Below, one piece after another: positions 16,868-26,594 of a stretch of 64,000 nucleotides of DNA. Source of the stretch: Xiheimicrobium sp052034585 (GTDB taxonomy: Bacteria; Myxococcota; Myxococcia; Myxococcales; Myxococcaceae); contig JBPOIJ010000025.1 of NCBI GenBank assembly GCA_052034585.1, positions 40,052 to 104,051 on the forward strand, written 5' to 3'. Below the pieces are notes generated by a model. That model was not told the origin of the DNA, did no database searches, and was given only the letters and a program-made list of their open reading frames with translations. Each line of letters opens with the position of its first letter. Position 1 is the first letter of the stretch. The position numbers and the translations under genes were made by a program.

Positions 16868-17010
16868 CAGCACGCGCCCGGCCGATGAGGCCATACACGC
16901 ACCAACCTGGTTCAACTCCAGGATCCTCCACCACATGGGGGATTCGTCCACGGCGGACACCACCCTTCCAAGGTGACTTACCCCCGGCTTTCTCACTCGG
17001 GCGCGTGCTG
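16868..17010 (+). ncRNA. Candidate structured RNA with a circularly permuted tRNA-like domain
   Basis: A perfect 13-bp inverted repeat (16868-16880 with 16998-17010) closes the element. Inside, in order: a GGCC/GGCC hairpin (16880-16892); a tRNA T-arm, CCTGG-TTCAACT-CCAGG (16906-16922), matching TTCRANY exactly; an acceptor strand ATCCTCC (16923-16929) with no gap, then A and CCA (16931-16933); three bases; and GGGGGAT (16937-16943), which pairs with the acceptor strand with one G-U. A D-arm-like hairpin follows (GTCC-ACGGC-GGAC, 16946-16958), then a 4-bp stem with a 7-base loop CTTCCAA (16961-16975). The 3' half of a tRNA thus precedes the 5' half, as in permuted tmRNA precursors and bacterial Y RNAs (YrlA). 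No tmRNA tag frame is seen. A pyrimidine tract after 17010 could end transcription. Confidence 0.55.
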
Positions 17011-17034
17011 CTTTCCTTTCCTCGCGAAGCCGCC

Positions 17035-18369
17035 TCAGTCCCGGCGCTGACCCGGTGGCCGGGCAGCCTCGGCGTCGAACTCACGCACGAACGCTCCCAT
17101 CGTCGGCCCGAGTGCTTCCTCGAAGTACGACTCGTCTCCGCCGCGCCTCATGGCCCTCACCAGCCGCCCCACCGCTTCGGCGCCGTAGCGTTCGCTCAGC
17201 CGGCCGACTGCGTGGTGTGCAGCGGCGTAGGCCACCCGCGCTTCCCGACACGAGGCGAAGCCCCCGAAGGACGTCCCCAGCGCCCCGAGCTCGAAGCCGT
17301 GGCCCGTCGAACACGTTGGCGGGGTGGGCGACTCGTCGGCCACCCACTGAGCGATGCCCTCGTTGAGCCAGGCCGGAACCCGCGCTCCTCGGTCGGCGAC
17401 GAAGGCGTGCGCCACCTCGTGGGTGAGCACCGTTCGCATGAGCGCCGTCCCGACCAGGCTCGAGCCGATTCGAACGCGGCCATCGAAGTCGCCCGCCGCC
17501 CACGTCGTTCCCCCCACTCGTGCCGAGAACTGCTCGTGCCGGTAGACGACGGCGCGCACCTTCCCTCGAGGAGCGACCCCCAGCGCGTGCTCGGCGGCGA
17601 CCCACGCCTGCTCGAGCGCCTCGGCGAGCACCAGGGCATTGGGCTCTCCCTCCGCCCACGGGCTCGACACCACGAAGTGCTCCGTCTCGAAGCGCGGGAG
17701 CGGGGCGACGTCGCCGACCTCCTTCACGAGCGTCGCGAGCACGCCGTCGAGGCGCTGCGCGGCGGCGGGGTGGGTCGCGAACTGCTTCGCGCGCTCGTAG
17801 CTCCAGCGCGCCTCTTCGTGGTCGTTCTGGGCGAGCGCGATTCGACCCAGCAGCCCGTAGACGCGCGCGCTCTCCGGCAGATAGCCGCGCGCGAGGCTGG
17901 CGCGCCGCCGGGCGTCGAAGAACTGCCCCTTCGCCAACGCCGCTTCGGCCTCGCTCAGGAGCGCGTCACCCGCGGCTTGGTCGGAGGTGCTCCGGGCCGG
18001 CGGGAGGAGCGGCACCAGCTGGCGATCTCGCCGCGAGGCGCGAACGGTGATGAGGCCTTGGTCGTCTTGCCAGATGACGGTCGTGTCGTCGCCGACCTCG
18101 GCGTCCGGCTCGCGCGGAGGCTCGAGGCGAACGGGCAACACCTCGAGCCACTCGCCATCGTCCGCGAGGCGGAGACTCTCGGGGATCCCCTCCGCCGGCG
18201 CCGCGCTGGGGTTCGTCGAGCCCCCACCTGGACGGGGCGCCGCGCTCCTCGCCTCGACGGCTGGCTCGATCGTCCGCCCGGCCGTCACCTGCGAGCCTGG
18301 CTCGCCGCCGCGCGCCGACCCCGGAAACAACCAGCTCACCAGCACCCACGCCCCGAGAACGCTCCGCAT
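17035..18369 (-). CDS. Secreted gluzincin-type metallopeptidase with TPR-like helices
   Basis: ATG 18369 gives a signal peptide (MRSVLGAWVLVSWLFPGSARG); the frame stays open upstream to 18735, over a divergent gene, and is not used. Residues about 30-140 are low complexity and a PEGA-like or beta segment. TPR-like helices follow (YLPESARVYGLLGRIALAQNDHEEARWSYERA), then a peptidase-MA-like domain with zinc motif HEVAH (VLTHEVAHAFVAD) and downstream Glu in WLNEGIAQWVADE, as in M1/M61-like gluzincins. It is probably periplasmic or secreted. A late CSTGHGFELGALGTSFGG segment precedes the C-terminal helices. It is 444 residues, a usual size for such TPR-peptidase fusions. Confidence 0.85.
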   Translation of the reverse strand: MRSVLGAWVLVSWLFPGSARGGEPGSQVTAGRTIEPAVEARSAAPRPGGGSTNPSAAPAEGIPESLRLADDGEWLEVLPVRLEPPREPDAEVGDDTTVIWQDDQGLITVRASRRDRQLVPLLPPARSTSDQAAGDALLSEAEAALAKGQFFDARRRASLARGYLPESARVYGLLGRIALAQNDHEEARWSYERAKQFATHPAAAQRLDGVLATLVKEVGDVAPLPRFETEHFVVSSPWAEGEPNALVLAEALEQAWVAAEHALGVAPRGKVRAVVYRHEQFSARVGGTTWAAGDFDGRVRIGSSLVGTALMRTVLTHEVAHAFVADRGARVPAWLNEGIAQWVADESPTPPTCSTGHGFELGALGTSFGGFASCREARVAYAAAHHAVGRLSERYGAEAVGRLVRAMRRGGDESYFEEALGPTMGAFVREFDAEAARPPGQRRD

Positions 18370-18505
18370 CGTGGTGAGCACGCTACCGAGGAGCGGCCTC
18401 CTGGCTCTTCGTGCGAACGTCCGTCGGGCGAACGACCGACGGCTCGCCCGCTCCGGCGAGGTTGGCGGTTGCGCGACTCCTGCGCGGTGGGCATGGTTGA
18501 GCGCG

Positions 18506-19753
18506 ATGCGCGCCCTCGTGCCGTGCCTGACGCTCGTCGTGGGCTGCGCCCAGGCTCCGGTCGAGTCTGGGTGCCGTCCTGCGCCCAGGGCGAGGCGGTT
18601 GCCGAGAGCCGCCGTCGAGCTCCAGGTCCCGCTCGAGTCGACCCTCGCCGTGCCCACCAACGCGACCCTCTGCGTGCCCGAGCCAGGCACCATCACCGTC
18701 ACCGCCACCTTCACCGGCACTGGCTCGCCCTTCACCGTGCCGGCGGTCTACGAGCAGTCCATCGTCTCGGGCCTCACCAGCGCAGAGGTTCGCCTCGACG
18801 TCGGGGCCGTGCCCAAGGGCAGCTACTTCGCGCAGCTCTTCGTCGAGCCCGCCATCGACGTCGTCAACCTCGAGGTGCTGATCCCGTTCGATCAACGCCG
18901 CGCGACGCCCATCACCTCGACGCTGAGCTGCCTCACCACCCGTCGCCGAACCAACCACGGCACCCTGCTCTGCGAGACCGCGACCGCCGTCGTCGCCTCG
19001 CTCTCGGACGGAGGCACCACCGCGCTCCCAGGCAACGACGCCTTCGTCATCGGGAACGTCATCTGGCTCACCCGGCCCGAGGGAAACGGCAGGGTGCTCG
19101 AGCGGCACCTCGAAGGCAGCCCTGGCGCCTTCACCCTCACCCACGCCACCGCGCTCCCGGCCAACTTCCAGCCCGCCACCGACCTCACCTACGCCGACGA
19201 GACGCACTGGTGGAGCGGTACGCTGCGCGCGACCTCGCTCGCCGACGGAGGGCTGGTGACCCAGCCGGTGCCCATGCCGCCCAAGAGCCTCGCGACCCTC
19301 CGCTTCATCGACGACGAGCGGCCGCTCGAGGTGAGCGGAAACGGCGAGGTGTGCGACCTCGAAGCCGGTCGGTGCTGGAAGGAACCCACCTTCGAGACGG
19401 GGTGGCCGCTTCGGCCGGGGCGCAACGCCGTCTGGGTGACCCAGCACCCGGTCATCGGCGTTCCCCTGCCGCTCCGCCCGCAACACACCGCGCAGCTGCC
19501 GTCGTTCAACGACGCCTTCAGCGCCCTCTTTCCTCGCGCGGACGTCACCAAGGTCGAGGGCCACTCGCTGCTCGCGCTGGGTGGCCTCTTCGAGACCCGC
19601 GACGGGAATCGGAGGGACCTCATCCTCGTCGAGCGCGCCGATGGAGCCTTCGACGCGTACCCGTTTCCGCTCGGCTCGAGGTTGCTCGAGGCCAGCGACA
19701 CCCTCGTCGAGTTCCGCGACCCCGCGGGCCGCTCGGTGCTCTACGGGCGCTGA
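18506..19753 (+). CDS. Lipoprotein of unknown function, 415 aa
   Basis: ATG 18506 starts a lipoprotein signal (MRALVPCLTLVVGCAQ, lipobox Cys 14). The mature protein is beta-rich without a recognised domain. It begins with a segment like a fibronectin or Ig-like fold (LESTLAVPTNATLCVPEPGTITVTATFTG); later parts contain blade-like patterns (ALGGLFETRDGNRRDLILVE) that could form a propeller. Its start is divergent from the metallopeptidase with a 136-bp shared upstream region. No enzyme motif seen. Confidence 0.75.
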   Translation: MRALVPCLTLVVGCAQAPVESGCRPAPRARRLPRAAVELQVPLESTLAVPTNATLCVPEPGTITVTATFTGTGSPFTVPAVYEQSIVSGLTSAEVRLDVGAVPKGSYFAQLFVEPAIDVVNLEVLIPFDQRRATPITSTLSCLTTRRRTNHGTLLCETATAVVASLSDGGTTALPGNDAFVIGNVIWLTRPEGNGRVLERHLEGSPGAFTLTHATALPANFQPATDLTYADETHWWSGTLRATSLADGGLVTQPVPMPPKSLATLRFIDDERPLEVSGNGEVCDLEAGRCWKEPTFETGWPLRPGRNAVWVTQHPVIGVPLPLRPQHTAQLPSFNDAFSALFPRADVTKVEGHSLLALGGLFETRDGNRRDLILVERADGAFDAYPFPLGSRLLEASDTLVEFRDPAGRSVLYGR

Positions 19754-19773
19754 GCTGACGTCACCTTCAGCGC

Positions 19774-20601
19774 TCAGTTCTCTCGGTAGAAGCGCTCCGC
19801 CGCCTGGCCACGCGCCGGGTTGATGTAGGCCGGGCGCTCGAAGTACCGGCAGAACGCCATACCCGCGTCGTACGGCGTCGTCGAGGCCCGCAGGTGCCGG
19901 AGCGCGTTGCTCTCGCCGTTGTTGAGCTCGTGCCAGAGGTACTCGAGCTGGCCCCTGAAGGAGTTGCTCGCGTACCCGTGCGCCTGCGTCCACTGCTTCA
20001 TCGCCGAGCCACGCCCGTTGTGCCACTGCGCGATGCCGAACGAGGTGCCTCCGTCGCCCACCGCGTTCGGGTTGAAGCCCGACTCGTGGAGGAGGTTGCC
20101 CGCGATGCCTGCCGCCTGCGCCTTGGTGAGGCCCTTCGACATGAAGAACGCGATGGTCTGCGCCGCGTTGCCACGAACTCCCGGCCGGTTCTCGATGCCA
20201 GAGACGGGCGTCGGAGTCGGGTTCGGCGAGGGGGTGGGCGTCGGCGTCGGCCCAGGCGTCGGGTTCGAGCCGCCGCGGCCAGGAATCGTCAGCTGCTGGC
20301 CCGCGTAGATGAGGTTCGGGTTCGCGATGCCGTTGGCCCGGGCGATCTGCTGGTAGGGAACGCCGAACTTCGCGCCGATGGCCGAGAGCGTGTCACCCGG
20401 GCGCACCGTGTACCGCCCACCACCGGAACTCGGCGCCGGCTGGAAGCTGTCACCCGAGCCGGGAACGTTGAGCTGGTGGCCCGCGATGATGAGGTTCGGG
20501 TTGCGGAGCTGCGGGTTCGCCCGCATCAGCGCCGAGACCGACGTGTGGTACCGAGCGGCGATTCCCGACAGCGTGTCACCTGGCCGAATTTGGTACGACA
20601 T
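19774..20601 (-). CDS. LysM protein with phage-type lysozyme domain
   Basis: 275 residues. ATG 20601 is preceded by GGGAGAT, a good ribosome site, and starts directly with a LysM domain (YQIRPGDTLSGIAARYHTSVSALMRANPQL, residues 3-46). A second LysM follows (YTVRPGDTLSAIGAKFGVPYQQIARANGI), then a Pro/Thr linker (PTPGPTPTPTPSPNPTPTP) and a domain like the phage tail lysozyme family (AAGIAGNLLHESGFNPNAVG; SFGIAQWHNGRG), with the Glu of HESGF as the likely catalytic acid. It should cut peptidoglycan glycans. There is no signal peptide, so it needs another export route, lysis, or a phage-like or contractile device for delivery. Confidence 0.85.
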   Translation of the reverse strand: MSYQIRPGDTLSGIAARYHTSVSALMRANPQLRNPNLIIAGHQLNVPGSGDSFQPAPSSGGGRYTVRPGDTLSAIGAKFGVPYQQIARANGIANPNLIYAGQQLTIPGRGGSNPTPGPTPTPTPSPNPTPTPVSGIENRPGVRGNAAQTIAFFMSKGLTKAQAAGIAGNLLHESGFNPNAVGDGGTSFGIAQWHNGRGSAMKQWTQAHGYASNSFRGQLEYLWHELNNGESNALRHLRASTTPYDAGMAFCRYFERPAYINPARGQAAERFYREN

Positions 20602-20742
20602 GCGGATCTCCCTGTGAGCCCCTGCATACAGATTGTCCGCAGGTCGGCCGGTGTCGTCGTCTGAGAGAACCGTCAAGCCGCTGAACGTTTCGGGCCGAAT
20701 TTCGACCACCATTTCGGCGAGCTTTTCGGCCAGCGGAGCCGA

Positions 20743-21624
20743 TCAGCCCTTCTTCGGCGGCTCGAGCAAGGCGTCGAGGGACGAGAGCACCGGGAGCGCG
20801 GCGAAGGCCTGCGGGGTCTGCTTCGCCTCCGACTTCGCCGAGAGGTGCGGAGGCCGCGCCGCCCACGCTGCGCGCACGTCGTCATCGAGCAGGTGGGTCG
20901 GCCGCACGTTCTTGAGCGCGGCCATCATCGAGTCACGCACCCGCGGGTTGAGCCGCTCCAGCTGGTCGAGGAGCCGGCCCATCTCGTCGCGCTTCAAGTT
21001 CGCCTGGGAGCCGCAGAGCGTGCAGGGCAACACCGGGAAGCGTTCGAGCTCGGCGAAGCGCACCAGGTCCTTCTCGGCGCAGTCGAGGAGCGGCCGAATC
21101 ACCTCGAAGCGCCCATCGTCCGTCGTGTAGCGCGCCGGCATCGCCTGCAGCTTGCCGGTGAAGACGAGGTTCAAGAGGAACGTCTCGAGCGTGTCTTCAC
21201 GATGATGCCCGAGCGCGATGCGGGTGCAGCCCAGCCGCGCGGCGGCGGTGTAGAGAATGCCGCGCCGCAGCCGTGAACACGTCGCGCACGCGGTCTGACC
21301 CGCGGCCATTCGCTCCTTCACCGTCGAGTAGGTGTCCTCGGAGAGGATCTCGAAGCGAGTGCCCCGCGCGCGGAGCCACTCGACGAGCGGCGTGCCGTCG
21401 TAGCCCGGTTGGCGCTGGTCGAGGTGCACCGCCACCAACTCGACGGAGAACGGGAGCGCGCGAACGACCTCCTCGAGCAGCACCAACATCGCGTAGCTGT
21501 CCTTGCCGCCCGACAGGCACACCATCACTCGATCGCCCGCCGCGAGGAGCGTCTGCTCATGGACGAGCTTCGTCACCTTGCCCAGGAGTCGTTTGCCGAG
21601 CCGCGCACGATCGTCGAGGTCCAT
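20743..21624 (-). CDS. ttcA: tRNA 2-thiocytidine biosynthesis protein TtcA
   Basis: 293 residues of the TtcA/TilS-like PP-loop ATPase family. The PP-loop is VMVCLSGGKDSYAML, and two CxxC motifs (TACATCSRLRRG and LPCTLCGSQANLKR) hold the iron-sulfur cluster that, with the PP-loop, thiolates C32 of certain tRNAs. GHHREDTLETFLLNLVFTGKLQAMP is diagnostic for the family. The ATG at 21624 overlaps the stop of the upstream lipoprotein gene by one base (TGATG); a GTG one codon upstream (21627) is an alternative. It is the last gene of a run transcribed from about 24772, an odd place for a tRNA modification enzyme. Confidence 0.93.
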   Translation of the reverse strand: MDLDDRARLGKRLLGKVTKLVHEQTLLAAGDRVMVCLSGGKDSYAMLVLLEEVVRALPFSVELVAVHLDQRQPGYDGTPLVEWLRARGTRFEILSEDTYSTVKERMAAGQTACATCSRLRRGILYTAAARLGCTRIALGHHREDTLETFLLNLVFTGKLQAMPARYTTDDGRFEVIRPLLDCAEKDLVRFAELERFPVLPCTLCGSQANLKRDEMGRLLDQLERLNPRVRDSMMAALKNVRPTHLLDDDVRAAWAARPPHLSAKSEAKQTPQAFAALPVLSSLDALLEPPKKG

Positions 21625-23765
21625 CACTCGGCCTGCAAGACGTAGAACGTCACTGCGCCGGAGGACTGGCCCCGAGAGCGCCGGACCGTCACCTGAGTGC
21701 TCGTCTGCATTCCTGGGGCGGGTGGCTCGAGCTCGAAGCTGAAGTTCGCCTCGAGGGGGCGATTGCCGACGGCGTCACTGCTCTCGCCGCCGCTCTGCCC
21801 GAAGTCGGTCTGGCCGCTCGCCAGCACCACGGTGCGGGTCGGGTCGACGGGCGAGATGGTGACGGGCAGCGAGGTGGTGCCAGCCGGGAGGGTGGCGGTG
21901 AACTCCTGCACCAGGGCCCGATTGCCGAAGTCGATTCGCTCGAAGGCGATGAACTCGGCAGGGGTGGTGGCACAGGCTGCAACCCCCATCGCCCGCCGCA
22001 CGGCGATCTCCGACGGCGAGGTGGTGAAGGCGCGGCCGAAGACGCTGCACGCCGCGAGCATTCCATCGGTCTCGACCCCGAGCTGGAGCAGCACCATTCG
22101 GTTCGTCGACGCAGAGGGCAAGCCGGAGGCGCGCAGCTCGGTCACTCCCGCGTCCATTCCGCCATCGAGGACCCCGCGCGTCACCGAGACCCCGCTCCAC
22201 TCGACCGCTTGGAGGAAGGGCGAACCACAGTTGGCGCGCGTGCCCGTCATGGTGCCGCCGTCGGTGAAGGTGAAGACGGTCGAGTCCTCGTCGTCGTAGG
22301 CGACGGTGTCGTGCTGCTTGGCGCGCACGAGGAAGGTGCGGCTGAGGTCGGCGACCCGGCTGAGCGTGTAGCTCGCCGCGCAGGTGCCGTCGAAGAAGCC
22401 CACCTTGAGGCGCGAGGGGTCTTCGAGCACCTGCCAGCGAACGTTGGCGGCGTCGTTGCCCATGCGGCGGTTGCAGTTGAGGCCAGAGCCAGCGGAGTTG
22501 ATGCGACAGCGAACGGTCGCGTCCGAGAAGGTGCTCGAGGCGGTGGACGTCTGGAGGAAGACGACCGAGGTCGACGCATCGGCGGCGAACCCCGTCTGCG
22601 AGCAGAAGGCGAAGGTGTCGATGGGGCCTGGCCCTCCGTCGGCGCCTCCATCGGGGCTCTGGGCGTCGAAGGAGCAGCTCCCTCGGCGCACCATCGGACT
22701 CGCGCTCACGTCGAGCGTCGCGCCAGTCCAGAGCGGCACGGTGGCCTGGAGCCGATTGAGGGGCGAGGAGAGCGCACGGACGAAGATGGTCGCCGCGCTC
22801 GAGGCGAGCACCAAGGAAGTGACCTCCACTTCGCAGAGCGGGTCGCTGTAGAAACGCGCGGCGCCCGCCGAGGCGCCGAGGGCGACGATGACCGAGCTCG
22901 CTGGCGCCACCGCGACCCCCGCCCTCCGACTCCCGAGCACCGCGGAGAAGCACGCTCCGCCCTTGAGGCCCGTCGGTGCAGGGCTGGTGAAGACGAGCGT
23001 GTCGGGCCCATCGCCCACGGTGAGGCTCTGGGTGTCGCTCATCAGCCCGTTCGCCGAGGCGGTGACGGTGAAGCTGCCCGGCGCGCCTCCCACTGCGTAG
23101 AACGTCGCGCGCGGAGCGCCGACCATCACCCCAACGCTGCTGGCTGGAGCTCCCGAGCAGGTCGGGTTGACGAAGAAGCGCACCGTCGAGCTCGAGCCGA
23201 CGGAGATGGTCGTCGAGGTGGGGCTGAAGACTCCGCGCGAATCGATGGGCTCGATGGTGAGCGCGGCCGAGCAGGTCGCCACTGGAACCGAACGCGCCGC
23301 AGTGATGAAGCGCAGCGCCGTCGCAGGTCCCGGCGAGCCACCCGCCGTCGAGCCACCCGCCGGCGAGCCACCTGCCGTCGAGCCACCTGCCGTCGAGCCA
23401 CCCGCCGCCGAGCCACCTGCCGTCGAGCCACCTGCCGTCGAGCCACCCGCCGTCGAGCCACCTGCCGTCGAGCCACCTGCCGTCGAGCCACCTGCGCTCG
23501 CGTCTCCGCCTCCGACGCCGCCCGCGTCTCCGCCTCCCGCGACGCCGCCGCCCGCCTCTCCGCCTCCCGCGACGCCGCCTGCGACCGACCCTCCACCCGC
23601 CGACCCAGCGGTGACGCACTCGAGCCCGTCGCCGCGGTCGCGACAGGAAAACCCCTCTTGGCAGTCGGCATCCGTCGAGCACGCGAAGCGCCGCTGGCGG
23701 ACGAACGAGCTGCAGTCGCACCCAATCGCCACCACGCAGGCGAGCGAGAGGAGCGCGCGAGTCAT
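21624..23765 (-). CDS. Stalked lipoprotein with Ig-like repeats, 713 aa
   Basis: ATG 23765 starts a lipoprotein signal (MTRALLSLACVVAIGCDC, lipobox Cys 16) and overlaps the upstream stop (ATGA). A short Cys motif follows (CSTDADCQEGFSCRDRGDGLEC), a pattern common in myxobacterial lipoproteins. Residues about 55-145 are a Gly/Ser/Thr/Ala stalk built from a 15-bp DNA repeat. Two or three Ig-like or invasin-like beta domains come next (FFVNPTCSGAPASSVGVMV; SVTVSANGL-type strands), then a beta-rich C-terminus. It is likely surface-displayed; no catalytic site is seen. It is the middle gene of the coupled run 24772-20743. Confidence 0.85.
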   Translation of the reverse strand: MTRALLSLACVVAIGCDCSSFVRQRRFACSTDADCQEGFSCRDRGDGLECVTAGSAGGGSVAGGVAGGGEAGGGVAGGGDAGGVGGGDASAGGSTAGGSTAGGSTAGGSTAGGSTAGGSAAGGSTAGGSTAGGSPAGGSTAGGSPGPATALRFITAARSVPVATCSAALTIEPIDSRGVFSPTSTTISVGSSSTVRFFVNPTCSGAPASSVGVMVGAPRATFYAVGGAPGSFTVTASANGLMSDTQSLTVGDGPDTLVFTSPAPTGLKGGACFSAVLGSRRAGVAVAPASSVIVALGASAGAARFYSDPLCEVEVTSLVLASSAATIFVRALSSPLNRLQATVPLWTGATLDVSASPMVRRGSCSFDAQSPDGGADGGPGPIDTFAFCSQTGFAADASTSVVFLQTSTASSTFSDATVRCRINSAGSGLNCNRRMGNDAANVRWQVLEDPSRLKVGFFDGTCAASYTLSRVADLSRTFLVRAKQHDTVAYDDEDSTVFTFTDGGTMTGTRANCGSPFLQAVEWSGVSVTRGVLDGGMDAGVTELRASGLPSASTNRMVLLQLGVETDGMLAACSVFGRAFTTSPSEIAVRRAMGVAACATTPAEFIAFERIDFGNRALVQEFTATLPAGTTSLPVTISPVDPTRTVVLASGQTDFGQSGGESSDAVGNRPLEANFSFELEPPAPGMQTSTQVTVRRSRGQSSGAVTFYVLQAE
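23335..23494 (-). repeat. Eleven 15-bp units coding a Gly-Gly-Ser-Thr-Ala stalk
   Basis: The unit GAGCCACCTGCCGTC recurs at 15-bp spacing from 23335 to 23494 with few changes. It encodes GGSTA/GGSAA/GGSPA on the minus strand. Length change by slippage would stay in frame. Confidence 0.9.
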
Positions 23766-24772
23766 GGCCACCACCCGACGACCGACACTCCGGAGGGCGC
23801 CACGAGCACGGTGACGGGTGAGGCGCTGGGAGCGAGGAAGAAGAGCAGCGCCCCGCCCGCCGCGAGCGCCCCGCCTGCTCCGAAGAGCACGTTGGCGATG
23901 ACGGCTTGTTGCATCGACTGCTTCTCGACGAGCGCGCTTTCGCGCTGGGTGACGCTGGTGATGAGGCCGGTGGGGCTGGTGGCGGCGTTCGTCACCCGCG
24001 AGCGGCCATCGCTCGACATGATCCCGAAGACCGCGCCCGCCACGAGCGCCGCAGCGCCGACCCCGAAGAGCGCGTAGCTCGTCGGCTTCATCCAGCCGCC
24101 GCTCGCGGCCTGCTCGACCGCCGCCACCGGAGCGACCACCGCCACTGGCTCCGAGGACCTGGTGGTGCCCGAGTGGGTGAAGGGCCCGAGCTCGAACACC
24201 GTGGCCTCGTGATTGCCGATGAGCTCCGCGCGCCAGACGAGCCTCGCGGCGTCCACCGTGAGCTTCGCGACTCCGTCGGCGAGGGTGACGTCCTGGGGCG
24301 TCGGGTCGCCGCCCTCGATGATCACGAAGCGCACGCCCTTCACCAGCCGCAGCGCGTCCTTCTTCACCTTCACCTCGAGCGCCGTCACCAGCTCGCCCGT
24401 CGTCGCCGTGCCCTCGAGCTGGAGCGGCGCGTTCTCCACCACCCAGCCCTTGGCTTCGTAGAACGGCGTGCGCACGCGCGGCGGGTGTTCGCCACCCAGC
24501 TTGAACTCGGGGTTCAAGGTGAGCAGTTCGCGGAACGCGTCGCGCGCCTTCGCGTCCTTGTTCCACGTTCCGTAGACGATGCCCTGCAGCTCGAGGATCT
24601 CGAGCACCTGCTTGCGGTCGTTGCCTGGCACCACCTCGGCGGCGGCGAGGGTGCGGGCGGCCTTCTCGAGCTCGAGGTCTTCGAACTGCTTTCGCGCCTC
24701 GGCGATCTTCGGGTTGGGCCCGGCGAAGACGGCGAGCGGCAGCACGAGGGCGAGGGAAAGGAGGCGGCGCAT
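23762..24772 (-). CDS. Exported protein with TPR-like N-terminus and two C-terminal membrane segments
   Basis: ATG 24772 gives a signal peptide (MRRLLSLALVLPLAVFAGPN). Residues about 20-95 form helical repeats (ARKQFEDLELEKAARTLAAA; DAKARDAFRELLTLNPEFKLG), as in TPR-like modules found beside myxobacterial Ser/Thr kinases. A beta-rich part follows, then two hydrophobic helices (YALFGVGAAALVAGAVFGIM and VLFGAGGALAAGGALLFFL). It could be an inner-membrane accessory of the envelope. Its start is 89 bp from the divergent kinase gene, so they may share regulation. Its stop overlaps the next start (ATGA). Confidence 0.8.
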   Translation of the reverse strand: MRRLLSLALVLPLAVFAGPNPKIAEARKQFEDLELEKAARTLAAAEVVPGNDRKQVLEILELQGIVYGTWNKDAKARDAFRELLTLNPEFKLGGEHPPRVRTPFYEAKGWVVENAPLQLEGTATTGELVTALEVKVKKDALRLVKGVRFVIIEGGDPTPQDVTLADGVAKLTVDAARLVWRAELIGNHEATVFELGPFTHSGTTRSSEPVAVVAPVAAVEQAASGGWMKPTSYALFGVGAAALVAGAVFGIMSSDGRSRVTNAATSPTGLITSVTQRESALVEKQSMQQAVIANVLFGAGGALAAGGALLFFLAPSASPVTVLVAPSGVSVVGWWP

Positions 24773-24861
24773 CGGGGGAAGACGGAGTCTAGAAGACCGC
24801 GCGGGGCGGTGTTCGACGATCGTTTGACTCGACCCCAGGTCGACACCACACTCGCCTACAC

Positions 24862-26577
<1,716 letters not shown>

Positions 26578-26594
26578 GCCTTCGAGGTGGGTGC

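Noticed and set aside
16906..16933. A phage or island attachment site made from a tRNA 3' end
   Set aside because: The T-arm/acceptor segment has its pairing strand just downstream and sits in a closed helix, so it is part of a structure; no integrase or second copy is seen in the window.
16868..17010. A normal tRNA or a standard or permuted tmRNA at this site
   Set aside because: The 5' half is downstream of the 3' half, so it is not a normal tRNA; no tag reading frame ending in Ala-Ala is found inside or just after the element, and the GGxTTCGAC motif of tmRNA is missing. A novel or Y-RNA-like molecule fits better.
23335..23494. A CRISPR-like repeat array
   Set aside because: The units are contiguous 15-bp codon repeats without spacers, in frame with a lipoprotein.
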